The notes beneath the pieces are model-generated. The model did no database searches. It was not told where the DNA came from and saw only the letters and a program-made list of their open reading frames with translations. From the NCBI GenBank assembly GCA_000622025.1, contig JHWU01000021.1:1-62090 (forward strand): a stretch of 62,090 bases of DNA, given 5' to 3'. The position numbers were made by a program, and so were the translations under genes. The stretch's first letter is position 1; each line of letters begins with the position of its first letter. The stretch is from Lachnospiraceae bacterium AD3010 (GTDB lineage Bacteria; Bacillota; Clostridia; Lachnospirales; Lachnospiraceae). Shown here in pieces: positions 41,280 to 49,713 of the stretch.

Positions 41280-41367
41280 GTATTAACTACGTGTTCAATG
41301 CTATTCTCTCTGCTGCCAATTATAATGAAGATATCAGGAAATTGATTAAGGAGAGAACGGTACACAA

Positions 41368-42012
41368 ATGATATTATGGACAATTCAAGATGAAAAGGTC
41401 TATGAGAATATTTTGAAAACAGGGGTTTACAGATGTGATCTCGACCGTTCAATAATGAAAGAGTGGAAACCAAAGTATGATTGGCTGGTTTCACAAATGA
41501 TGAAGCGAATCGGAGAGAAACCGGCTGGAGTGGAATACCCGGTATGGGCGTGTTATCAATGGGAAGGAACAAGAAAAAGACCGGATATTAGATGTGAACG
41601 CTGGAGAAATGGATGGAAAGGAGAGCGCTTTGCTTGTATGGAAATAGAAATTCCAGATAAAGACGTTCTTCTGTCAGATTTTGATGACTGGTCAATGATT
41701 CTTAATAATGGATTACTATCTATAACGGAAGAAGAGGACACCGAACTTGAACAAAAGTATAATTACCTTTCTGAGCAGGATAAGAAGATGATGAAGGAGA
41801 GAAACTGGGAAAGAGTATTTGATCTGACTCCGGTCGATAATGAATGGGTAGTAAGAGGGGATTCGATTCAAGCTACTTTCTGGGAACTTAGAAAAGATCA
41901 GATCAGATCTGTACGGATGTTTACAGCGGCAACACCAAAACCGAAAGATCAAGAGGATAGTAAGGATGAAAATATGGCTGGACGACTTACGCCCGGTACC
42001 GGAAGGATATGA
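41368..42012 (+). CDS. DUF3841-family protein
   Basis: A 214-residue protein: MILWTIQDEKVYENILKTGV, RCDLDRSIMKEWKPKYDWLV, then GVEYPVWACYQWEGTRKRPD and PDKDVLLSDFDDWSMILNNG, the conserved pattern of DUF3841, a domain found in rumen bacteria and phages. Function unknown. The last 16 codons overlap the next gene. Confidence 0.75.
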   Translation: MILWTIQDEKVYENILKTGVYRCDLDRSIMKEWKPKYDWLVSQMMKRIGEKPAGVEYPVWACYQWEGTRKRPDIRCERWRNGWKGERFACMEIEIPDKDVLLSDFDDWSMILNNGLLSITEEEDTELEQKYNYLSEQDKKMMKERNWERVFDLTPVDNEWVVRGDSIQATFWELRKDQIRSVRMFTAATPKPKDQEDSKDENMAGRLTPGTGRI

Positions 42013-42253
42013 GGGTGCCAAGTCAGTGAATGAAGCAATACAAATGATTAAAGAGGCAGAGAAAGCGGGAGTTGAAATAGAACTACTGGATCTTGATCAT
42101 GACCTTGGGGATTATTATTCCGAAGGCGGTGATGCGATAAAGCTTCTGGACTGGCTGGCAGAGCGGGAGACATTTTATCCGATTGAAGTACATACCGCAA
42201 ACCCCGTGGGTAGAGCGAATATGGAGCGCATGATCGCCAGGTATTGGGAATAA
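41966..42253 (+). CDS. Cyclic-phosphate-processing receiver-domain protein (cpREC)
   Basis: A 95-residue protein MKIWLDDLRPVPEGYEGAKS with LLDLDHDLGDYYSEGGDAIK and IEVHTANPVGRANMERMIAR. These are the signatures of the cpREC domain, a receiver-like fold with a LDDxRxxP motif and HTxNPVG, predicted to process 2',3'-cyclic phosphates in RNA repair or conflict systems. It is encoded in the same region as an RNA ligase and two phosphatases, which supports a link to RNA end repair. It overlaps the DUF3841 gene by 47 bases. Confidence 0.8.
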   Translation: MKIWLDDLRPVPEGYEGAKSVNEAIQMIKEAEKAGVEIELLDLDHDLGDYYSEGGDAIKLLDWLAERETFYPIEVHTANPVGRANMERMIARYWE

Positions 42254-42287
42254 AGCGAAAAACGGATTTAACTATTGAAAGGCTTAG

Positions 42288-42971
42288 ATGATGGGTGAAT
42301 ATTACGACTGGGTTAATGTAGGTAAAAAGGAATATATTTGCCCAAGTGATTTTAATTTGGGAAATAAACTGTATGAGACCGCATTTGCAGGCAATCACTT
42401 GTTGGGTGCACTGTATTCGCTGTTGTCTTCTGAATGGAAGGGCGATTCGATCATATTTTTAGGAGATGAAACGAATATAACCGAAAAAGAAACAAATCCA
42501 GTTCTGAGGTCATTGTCGCTGGAAAGACAGGCATGGAGAGAACCCGGAGTTGATGCGGATTACGTAATAGATAACTATACCTGCATTTCCGGTCTGTTTA
42601 AGGCATCCGAAAAAGAGGTTCGTGATGAGATTGCTTATATTATCGATAATGATTTCGAATACAACATATACGGAATAAAACGTGAAAATCCATATGATGG
42701 GTTATTTATCAGAGAATCCAGGTTCTTCAGATATACGATAAATCATTCAAAAAAGGAGTTCTTTGATATAGAGAATACAAGGTTAACTTATACAAATGAG
42801 GAGGGAGTTCTCACGACCAGGATAAATCCACTTCCACTGCTAATGGCATTTCCGGGATCACCCAGCGACAAATGTACCGGTTTGTGGATAGGAGATCAGA
42901 TTGAGGTCAGTGATACAGCTCCACCGTCAGGATATGATGATAAAAGTGAGGAATATGGTTGGGATATGTGA
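42288..42971 (+). CDS. Hypothetical protein (227 aa)
   Basis: Reads MMGEYYDWVNVGKKEYICPS, then GNHLLGALYSLLSSEWKGDS and VDADYVIDNYTCISGLFKAS, with an acidic end (SGYDDKSEEYGWDM). Soluble. Similar orphans are frequent in Lachnospiraceae mobile regions in my recollection, but no function is known. Confidence 0.6.
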   Translation: MMGEYYDWVNVGKKEYICPSDFNLGNKLYETAFAGNHLLGALYSLLSSEWKGDSIIFLGDETNITEKETNPVLRSLSLERQAWREPGVDADYVIDNYTCISGLFKASEKEVRDEIAYIIDNDFEYNIYGIKRENPYDGLFIRESRFFRYTINHSKKEFFDIENTRLTYTNEEGVLTTRINPLPLLMAFPGSPSDKCTGLWIGDQIEVSDTAPPSGYDDKSEEYGWDM

Positions 42972-43012
42972 TTGACGCCTATATACGTTAGATATATACT
43001 AATAATATATAG
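42972..43012 (+). promoter_or_regulatory. Promoter and operator of the Fic module
   Basis: TTGACG (42972-42977), 17-base spacer, TATACT (42995-43000). CCTATATA (42978-) and TATATAGG (43006-) form an inverted repeat around the -10, likely bound by the HTH antitoxin for autoregulation. AGGAGGGC is the ribosome binding site. Confidence 0.65.
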
Positions 43013-43023
43013 GAGGGCTATAT

Positions 43024-43380
43024 ATGAACACAATAAAAGAGCTCAGAAGCACTACAAAAATGAGTCAGAATGGGTTTGCCTCATATCTCGGGATTCCTGT
43101 AGCTAATATCCAACACTGGGAGCAGGGAGTTACTACACCGCCTAATTATCTGGTGGCTCTTATATCCCGTGTTATGAAGAATGACGGATATATCAGTAAT
43201 GATTTATCCCCTATGGAGATAGATGCAGTCCGTCAGACACAGGCAACACTAGCGCTGGAAGAATTGCAGCTGAATCAAAATGGTATTTCAGAAATAAGCA
43301 GGCTTGTTAAAGGTGAAATAACCCGTGAGGAATTCCAGAGAGGTTTGAAGGAGAAGTATCAAACTCATGAAGAGCGTTGA
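43024..43380 (+). CDS. HTH antitoxin partnered with Fic
   Basis: A 118-residue protein. Residues 1-60 are an Xre-type HTH (KELRSTTKMSQNGFASYLGI then VANIQHWEQGVTTPPNYLVA). Residues 65-115 contain AVRQTQATLALEELQLN, close to the inhibitory helix S/TxxxE(G/N) of VbhA/FicA-type antitoxins (TLALEE here, with E instead of G/N), and EISRLVKGEITREEFQRGLK. It would both repress the operon and block the Fic active site. Overlaps fic by 14 bases. Confidence 0.8.
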   Translation: MNTIKELRSTTKMSQNGFASYLGIPVANIQHWEQGVTTPPNYLVALISRVMKNDGYISNDLSPMEIDAVRQTQATLALEELQLNQNGISEISRLVKGEITREEFQRGLKEKYQTHEER

Positions 43381-44092
43381 TAAATATGTATATCCTGACT
43401 CGGATGTCCTGATAAATAAGTTTAATTGTAAAGATGCAGAGAAGCTGAGGGAGATTGAAGCATTATCTACAGGCGGTAACCTGGCATATCTTCAGCTGCA
43501 TCCTGTTGAGGGTGATTTCGATTTTAAGCATCTAAAGGAAATACATCATTTTATTTTTCAGGATCTTTTTGAATGGGCTGGACAGATTAGGACAGTTGAT
43601 ATTGGAAAGAATAATCTGTTTTGCAGGGCTCAGTTTATAGAATCATACGCAGAGTCAGTATTTAGGGACTTCTTTGTCTCTTGTTATAATTCTCGTATTG
43701 ATCGAGAGAAGTTTATTATTACTCTGGCAAAACACTATTCCGATATGAACGCCCTTCATCCTTTTCGTGAAGGAAATGGTCGGACTCAGCGGGAGTTCAC
43801 CAGAGAATTGTGCTTAAAATGCGGGTATGTGTTTGATCTGACTCAGACCACTCATAAAGAGATGCTGGAAGCAAGTGTTCAGTCGTTTAACACAGGAAAT
43901 ATTGAGGGTTTTATTTCTGCTTTCGGAAGAAGCATCGTCCCTTTCGAAGAATATAAGGATTACCAATCCAAACTGACAAATACACTTTTATTCTGTCAAA
44001 GGATGACATTTAAGCTTAATGCCAATCATCATACGGCGGCCGCAAGGCGGTCGCCGATTTTTCGGGACAAAAACTATTCTCTGGATATATAG
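43367..44092 (+). CDS. fic: Fic-domain AMPylating toxin
   Basis: A 241-residue Fic protein with the catalytic loop HPFREGNGRTQR (HPFxxGNGRxxR, all residues present) and the flap segment FEWAGQIRTVDIGKNNLFCR. Family members transfer AMP to a target Thr or Tyr. It is translationally coupled to the HTH antitoxin. The C-terminal about 16 codons run through a strong hairpin at 44038-44064 and look like read-through of non-coding sequence after loss of an original stop. Confidence 0.9.
   Translation: MKSVDKYVYPDSDVLINKFNCKDAEKLREIEALSTGGNLAYLQLHPVEGDFDFKHLKEIHHFIFQDLFEWAGQIRTVDIGKNNLFCRAQFIESYAESVFRDFFVSCYNSRIDREKFIITLAKHYSDMNALHPFREGNGRTQREFTRELCLKCGYVFDLTQTTHKEMLEASVQSFNTGNIEGFISAFGRSIVPFEEYKDYQSKLTNTLLFCQRMTFKLNANHHTAAARRSPIFRDKNYSLDI
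44038..44064 (+). terminator. Hairpin terminator inside the fic 3' end
   Basis: CGGCGGCCGC/GCGGTCGCCG (10 bp, one wobble) with loop AAG, followed by ATTTTTC. It is translated as HTAAARRSPIF in the present fic frame. Confidence 0.65.
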
Positions 44093-44388
44093 CGGATAAG
44101 AGTATAGCTATCTTTCCTACCGTCTGAAACATCTTTTTCCACCGGACCGATAGGCTGTTTACGCACAATCAGGCTGTCCAAAGAGCAGCATAAGATATCA
44201 GATAAATCGATGAAATTGTCGATTTTTGGAAGAGCTTTGCCGGAACACCACTTGTCGATGCACTGTGAAGATGTGCCTAATAAATTTGCGATATGTGCAT
44301 GTTTTAAGCCACACCGGTTGATAAGATGATTAATTCTGGCAGAAATCGCTGTTATATCTATGCCTCTAAGGAGGAATATATCCTCCAT
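44074..44388 (-). CDS. HTH-type regulator
   Basis: A 104-residue protein: INRCGLKHAHIANLLGTSSQ followed by CIDKWCSGKALPKIDNFIDL is an Xre-family HTH, and LSDILCCSLDSLIVRK is the usual helix 5 continuation. Convergent with fic and overlapping the ParA remnant on the other strand. May regulate the Fic module or be an orphan of the lost element. Confidence 0.7.
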   Translation of the reverse strand: MEDIFLLRGIDITAISARINHLINRCGLKHAHIANLLGTSSQCIDKWCSGKALPKIDNFIDLSDILCCSLDSLIVRKQPIGPVEKDVSDGRKDSYTLIRYISRE

Positions 44389-44586
44389 AACAGTGAGGGA
44401 GTGGACATCATGCCCTGCAATATAAAGCTTGCGGGAATGGACTATATGATAATGAATGCTTTAAGCCGGGAACATCTTCTGGAGGCTTTCGTTTCACAGG
44501 TAAGAGATTCCTATGATTTTATGATAATCGACTGTTCTCCCAGCCTTAATCTTATCTGTCTTATCCTGGGGAAATATCGCTCGTAA
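44368..44586 (+). pseudogene. ParA partition ATPase fragment
   Basis: Reads LHNSEGVDIMPCNIKLAGMD, then NALSREHLLEAFVSQVRDSY and DFMIIDCSPSLNL. This matches the middle of ParA/Soj (around the Walker B IIDCxPSL). The P-loop and the C-terminal third are absent. Remnant of a plasmid or integrative element. Confidence 0.75.
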
Positions 44587-44709
44587 GACCGCAACCGCTA
44601 TCGGCGAAGCCGATTTAATTGCTAGTGCTCCATAATATGGTCAGATTTCCCGAAATTTAATCGTGGGTTTATTGAAAATAGGTTTTGCAAGGTATAGAAT
44701 GGGGGTGAA

Positions 44710-45591
44710 ATGAAAGACATAGTGAAATCAGAGAAAACATACTGGCATCCGGCGTTTTTCGGAGCCACAAAGTGGGAATTAAAAGAGAATAAGGACGACC
44801 TGTTTTTCGATTCTGAGTATCAGCTGAGCTAGCAGGCGTTGGAGATGGATCTGCTTGTAATTAAGAAGGATCCATCTGTGGTAGTCAAGAATGAGATAGG
44901 TAAACTTTTTAAGCGGTTCAATGTTTTTGAGTATAAGGGAAGCGGGGACTCCTTATCAATCGATGATTACTACAAAACGATATCGTATGGCTGCCTGTAT
45001 AAAGCACTTGGCGAGCATGTGAATGAAATACCGGCTGAAGAGCTTACACTGACCATGATACGGGAGGCCTATCCTAGGGAGTTATTCAGGATACTTGAAG
45101 GATCCGGAGTGGTGATCACGGAAAAGTATAAAGGGATTTATTATCTTTCGGGAAAGGTGCTCTTTGATACACAGGTCATTGTAACAGGGGCTATGGACGG
45201 GAAAAAACATCCCGGGCTTAAGATATTATCAAAGAATGCACAAGAAGAGGATGTAAGGACGTTTCTGCAGGAAGCGGAACAGGCAAAGGAACCCGGGGAA
45301 CGGAGTAATATAGATGCGGTTCTTCAGGTGAGTGTTTCGGAGAATGCGGAGCTTTTTGAAAAGATAAGGAGGGATGAAAGGATGTGCCAGGCGCTCAAGG
45401 AGCTGATGAAGGACGAGATAGCTAAAGAAGTTGCAGATGGAAGGGCAGAGGAAAGGGTCGAAGCAACAACAGATACCAATTTAGGCAATATAAAAGAATT
45501 GATGAAAAACATGAAGTGGACAGCTGAGCAGGCTATGAAAGCTTTAGGTTTTTCAGAAGCAGACTGCTCTAAGTATTCTGCTATGCTCTAA
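44710..45591 (+). pseudogene. Rpn/PD-(D/E)XK transposase-like nuclease with amber codon
   Basis: The full frame would be 293 codons from ATG 44710 (GGGGGTGAA before it): MKDIVKSEKTYWHPAFFGAT ... DSEYQLS, then TAG at 44830-44832, then QALEMDLLVIKKDPSVVV, VFEYKGSGDSLSIDDYYK and on. EMDLLVIKK and EYK are the D and ExK of the PD-(D/E)XK fold used by Rpn-type recombination-promoting nucleases. One in-frame stop at codon 41 splits the gene, and the downstream 250-codon frame still carries the whole core. No compensating start is apparent. Confidence 0.75.
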
Positions 45592-45685
45592 ACTCTTCAG
45601 AAAAACATAATAACAACCAACAACGAAAGCAGTAGATCCCAGCGATTTGCTGCTTTTTCTATTGCAAAGAAAGGAATTAATGCTT

Positions 45686-45925
45686 ATGGGAAATAGGTGT
45701 AACACGGAAATGAAGGTCCTGGCCTTTTATGACGGGGAGACCGAGGCGATTGACGCCTTTGCGGATGTCATCCGGTATAAGATCCGCCAGAGGATCCGGG
45801 ACAGAAAAAACTTAAATATAACAACTGGAACTGGTGGAAATGATTCTGAGGGGGCGTATAATAAAGGGGAAGTTCTTGACTATCCGGAACCGGCGCAAGT
45901 ATCGAAAACCAGAGGGAAATGCTGA
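45686..45925 (+). CDS. Small orphan protein of integrative elements (79 aa)
   Basis: MGNRCNTEMKVLAFYDGETE, then AIDAFADVIRYKIRQRIRDR. Good ribosome binding site (AAAGGAATTAATGCTT). Such proteins precede serine recombinase genes in some Firmicutes elements; the recombinase here overlaps its 3' end. Function unknown. Confidence 0.5.
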   Translation: MGNRCNTEMKVLAFYDGETEAIDAFADVIRYKIRQRIRDRKNLNITTGTGGNDSEGAYNKGEVLDYPEPAQVSKTRGKC

Positions 45926-46680
45926 CGGAATACTGCTTTATGCAGGGCTGGCAGATCGTGGGGATTTATCAGGATGATGGCTATACCGGTCTGAACATGA
46001 ACAGGCCCGACATGCAGAGGATGCTGGAGGACGTGAAGAAGCACAGGATAGACCTGATCATTACAAAAGACAGTTCCCGGAAGGTTCATTCTTCCTATAT
46101 GGTGAAGGCCAAGAAGGGCAAGTTCACAGGCTGCCTGGCTCCATTCGGTTATAAGAAGTCAGAAGAGGATTAGTACCATTTGGAGATAGACCCGGAGACA
46201 GCATGGATCGTGAGGAAGATATTTGACTATGCAGTTGAAGGTCACGGATCCAACTACATCCGCAGGAGGCTTGAAAAGGAGAAGATAGCCTGTCCCACAT
46301 GGTGGAACCGCAACAAGGGCTTAAGGAACACCTACACGAAGCATGAGAAAGCGGATCCGGAGAACGGGAGGTACATCTGGGATTTCAGTGTCATTGAGGA
46401 TATGCTTCAGAACCCTGTATATTATGGGGCAATAGCATCCAAGAAATATGTGTACCGCTTCAAGCTCGGGGTTATCAAGGAAAAGCATCCTGACGAATGG
46501 ATCGTGGTGGAGAACCAGCATGAGCCCATAGTTGACAGGAATACCTTTTTCACAGTGCAGAACCTTATACGTAAAAGGCAGCATCCAATCAATGAGGAAT
46601 TCAGCCTGTTCTCCGGCATTATCAAATGTGCAGAGTGTGGGAAAGCCCTTACCATAAGGAGTAAGATTAAAGCTCTGTGA
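45898..46680 (+). pseudogene. Large serine recombinase remnant
   Basis: The frame ENQREMLTEYCFMQGWQIVG, NRPDMQRMLEDVKKHRIDLI and TKDSSRK is the resolvase domain after the catalytic Ser, which is lost. A deletion then joins it to KKGKFTGCLAPFGYKKSEED, a TAG at 46171-46173, and YHLEIDPETAWIVRKIFDYA, the recombinase domain and zinc-ribbon (CAECGKAL). The 3' end is fused out of frame to the JAB gene. Deletions plus one amber codon show decay. Confidence 0.8.
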
Positions 46681-47383
46681 GGAAACACCTCTTTACAGCA
46701 CAGAGCAGATCAATTCTCCCCGGAGAGCCATAGAGGTTATGAAGGGGATGAGTCGCCAGCTCGATCGGGAGTATGTCTGTATTGTTAATTTGGATAATGG
46801 CAACCGCCCCATCAATTTCAATATCGTGAGCATTGGAAGTATAAATGCCTCCATTGTTACAATGAGGGAACTTCTGAAGTCATCTATACTTTCAAATGCA
46901 TCCAGCATAATAATGCTCCATTCGCATCCGAGCTACCGCCTGGAAAAGCCGGAGCCCAGCCCGGAGGATCACCTGACCACCCTGAATGTGATGATAGCCA
47001 CCGATCTCCTTGGAATAAAGCTGCAGGATCATTTGATAGTTTCTGGCGGCACCGGCACCACCTACAGCTATAGAACCGAGCTTAAGGATAAGTTCAGCAT
47101 CGAAGGATTGCGGGATATAGTAGAAAGTCAGAACAACAGGTCAGTTCTTCTATCCGAACCCCAGTCAGACTATAAGCCTCTGGCAAAGGCAGAAGAACTG
47201 GAAGAGCAGAACTATAACCAGATAGATAATGACCTGAATAACACAAAGCCCGGGAAAGCAGTAAGACCGGAAGACCGCCCCTGCGTCATAGAAAGGATGA
47301 AAGCAGGAAAAAGGAAACTGGATGCCCGGAATACCGCAAAGGCACAGGAATCACATAAGCTAAACACAGAACAGATAAAATAA
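46653..47383 (+). pseudogene. RadC/JAB-domain protein, N-terminally truncated
   Basis: In frame with the downstream part, the sequence starts near LCEETPLYSTEQINSPRRAI and continues VMKGMSRQLDREYVCIVNLD and IMLHSHPSYRLEKPEPSPED (JAB metal site HSHPS...D), then HLIVSGGTGTTYSYR. These proteins travel on plasmids and integrative elements. Upstream it is fused to recombinase sequence in another frame, so the native start is gone; internal ATG 46739 might still be used. The C-terminal third is a basic linker (KAGKRKLDARNTAKAQE). Confidence 0.7.
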
Positions 47384-47436
47384 AACCACAGCGGATAACT
47401 GCGCCTTGGCGTGGTTGTCCGCAGTTTTGATGTATA

Positions 47437-48183
47437 ATGAAAACTATGAAGATTATCATAGCTCCTGCAAAGAAGATGCGTCAGGATGACGATACCATAC
47501 CATATAAGGATCTACCTGTGTTTCTGAATGAAGCTGAGACCCTTATGAAATGGATGCAGGGAAGGTCATACACTCAATTAAAGAAACTCTGGAAGTGCAA
47601 TGACAGCATAGCTGATCAGAATTTCAACAGACTCCGGGAAATGGATCTGCATAAACGGCTTACCCCGGCAATATTGGCATATGACGGGATTGCATACCAG
47701 TATATGGCTCCGAATGTGTTCGAGAATAACGCATTCTCATATGTTGAGGAACACTTGCGGATACTTTCAGGGTTCTATGGGGTTTTGAAACCTATGGACG
47801 GAGTGGTTCCCTACAGGCTTGAAATGGAGGCGAAAGCCGATGTAGACGGGAAGAATCTGTATGAATTTTGGGGGAGGAAGCTATACGAGGAAGTAATAGA
47901 TAAAAGCCGGATCATCATAAATCTGGCTTCAAAGGAGTATTCACGCTGTATAGAGAAATATCTGGAGCCCGGTGATAAAAATATAACAGTGCTTTTCGGA
48001 AACCGTGAAGGAGACCGGGTAATCCAAAAGGGAGTATATGTAAAGATGGCCCGTGGTCAGATGGTCAGGCTTATGGCTGAAAAGAATGTCCAGGATCCGG
48101 AGGAGATCAAGTGTTTTGATGTTCTCGGATACAAGTACAATGAGGACATTTCAGACGAAGATAATTATTGCTTCGTAAAGTAA
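47437..48183 (+). CDS. yaaA: YaaA-family peroxide-stress protein
   Basis: A 248-residue YaaA/DUF328 protein: IIIAPAKKMRQDDDTIPYKD, AILAYDGIAYQYMAPNVFEN, LSGFYGVLKPMDGVVPYRLE, FWGRKLYEEV and VKMARGQMVRLMAEKNVQDP. The family lowers free iron and protects DNA during peroxide stress, and binds DNA. TATAAT ends 8 bases before ATG 47446 with no ribosome binding site, so translation may be leaderless from 47446 (MKIIIAP) rather than from 47437. Confidence 0.85.
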   Translation: MKTMKIIIAPAKKMRQDDDTIPYKDLPVFLNEAETLMKWMQGRSYTQLKKLWKCNDSIADQNFNRLREMDLHKRLTPAILAYDGIAYQYMAPNVFENNAFSYVEEHLRILSGFYGVLKPMDGVVPYRLEMEAKADVDGKNLYEFWGRKLYEEVIDKSRIIINLASKEYSRCIEKYLEPGDKNITVLFGNREGDRVIQKGVYVKMARGQMVRLMAEKNVQDPEEIKCFDVLGYKYNEDISDEDNYCFVK

Positions 48184-48375
48184 ACAGGATTTGTAAAATG
48201 TTTGTGGCTGTGGCTTGGGTGCAGCCATTATATCAGCGAATAAAATAACAATAGTTATAAATATGTGTTCGATATATGAGTGAGGATTATGGTACAGCAT
48301 TTCCTTTAGGCTTAGGTTATCAGCAATACAGAGTAAAAACGGAGAGCGAGCAAAGCCATGTATAAGGAGACAGTA

Positions 48376-48507
48376 ATGAAGCATATCGTAGTAGATCTGG
48401 AAATGAACAATGTACAGCGTAAATCAGAAGCAAGAGAAATATGCAGATTGGAGACAATAGAGATCGGAGCGGTAATGTTAGATGACAATCTTCAGGAGAT
48501 GGGATAA
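48376..48507 (+). pseudogene. DEDDh exonuclease N-terminal fragment
   Basis: MKHIVVDLEMNNVQRKSEAR and LETIEIGAVMLDDN: the first acidic motif (DxE) of a DEDDh 3'-5' exonuclease. The frame ends at codon 44 where unrelated sequence begins. Good ribosome binding site (AAGGAGACAGTA). Truncated. Confidence 0.7.
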
Positions 48508-49100
48508 TAGTACAGTGCTTTAAGGCTACTCCATATAAACACGGAGATGAGCTGCTGTTGGATATTGAGCAAATAATACCTGTAAAGGAGGCAGAAGACT
48601 ATCTGATAAAAATGGCAGATAAAGCTAAAGAAGCGGAATCTGCTAAAGAATCCAGTAGAGGGATTCTTGCTTTAAGGAAGAAATATTGGGGAGAATTACT
48701 GGAAGAATTTAACAAAGTGTCGCATCAATTCCAGAATGTAAATCCTGGAACTGATCATTGGCTCTCTGGAGGATCAGGTGTATCAGGGGTTCCATTCAGT
48801 TTTGTAGTAACAAAGAACTACGTGAGTGTAGAGTTATCTATTTCCACTTCAGAAACAGATACAAACAAAATGATATTTGATGCCTTGTATTCTCAGAAGG
48901 AAGAGATTGAAAAAGACTATGGCCAATCCTTAAACTGGCAGCGATTAAACGATAAGAAAATGAGTAGGATATCATCCCGATTAGAGAATGTAGATATTAC
49001 AAATTCAGATGACTGGATGAAGATGAAAAAATTTCAATGTGAAGCAATGAAAAAACTCTATAGTGCGATACATGACAGATTAAATAAAACGTCAAGATAA
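48504..49100 (+). pseudogene. DUF4268-type protein, C-terminal fragment
   Basis: Open frame IIVQCFKATPYKHGDELLLD, then IEQIIPVKEAEDYLIKMADK and the DUF4268 core RKKYWGELLEEFNKVSHQFQ, FSFVVTKNYVSVELSIST, WQRLNDKKMSRISSRLENVD. DUF4268 usually follows a restriction-endonuclease-like domain that is missing here. The 5' end joins the exonuclease fragment at about 48507. TTG 48558 is a possible start for what remains. Confidence 0.6.
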
Positions 49101-49282
49101 ATAGTATGGATAAAAATGATGGTAACGTTCTATTTTTCAGAGATATTTGATCCCGGAGACGATGAGGATTATATACCGGAACTTATGGAAAAGCTAAATT
49201 AAATAAAAATAGAAACGGACAATTCGGATGTTGATTAACATAGTAATTCTTGATCAAGATGAAAAAGGATGGAGAGAGCAAT

Positions 49283-49609
49283 ATGGGATCTGAAGAATTC
49301 TTGTGGGAGAGTCAATTGCTTATTTCAATGGTTAGGGATTTGGAGAACACGCAAGATAAGTACGGAGGGTATGCGTATAGAATGACTATCCGAAATATTC
49401 TTGCTGGAAATGCTGATGCTGCTATTGCGCCCTTTTTTAAGGATAAGCCTTATTACGGCCTGTATGGAAGACTCAGCCTCGATGATGTGGAAGGGATTAT
49501 GGATTCGCTTGTAAAAGCAAATATGTTAGAAGTTATATATATGGATAACGGTAAAAAATTGTACTGTACTCATGAGTATTATGTTGATACTTGTAGAAGA
49601 AATCTTTGA
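49283..49609 (+). CDS. Winged-helix-like protein (108 aa)
   Basis: MGSEEFLWESQLLISMVRDL, YGGYAYRMTIRNILAGNADA and GRLSLDDVEGIMDSLVKANM followed by LEVIYMDNGKKLYCTHEYY. The order resembles the RQC winged helix of RecQ helicases but without a helicase. Start chosen for GGAGAGAGCAAT. May bind DNA; function unknown. Confidence 0.55.
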   Translation: MGSEEFLWESQLLISMVRDLENTQDKYGGYAYRMTIRNILAGNADAAIAPFFKDKPYYGLYGRLSLDDVEGIMDSLVKANMLEVIYMDNGKKLYCTHEYYVDTCRRNL

Positions 49610-49713
49610 TATGTTCTTTATTACTAAAGTACTGGATAATTTTTGTTGGGGTTATACATAAATATGGGATTTGAAAATATCAGAATGTAGTAGGATTGGA
49701 GAAAGGGGTGTTT

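Noticed and set aside
44830-46173. Reassignment of UAG to an amino acid in this region
   Set aside because: UAG ends intact genes elsewhere in the window, no suppressor tRNA (anticodon CTA) is in the tRNA array, and the affected genes show other decay.
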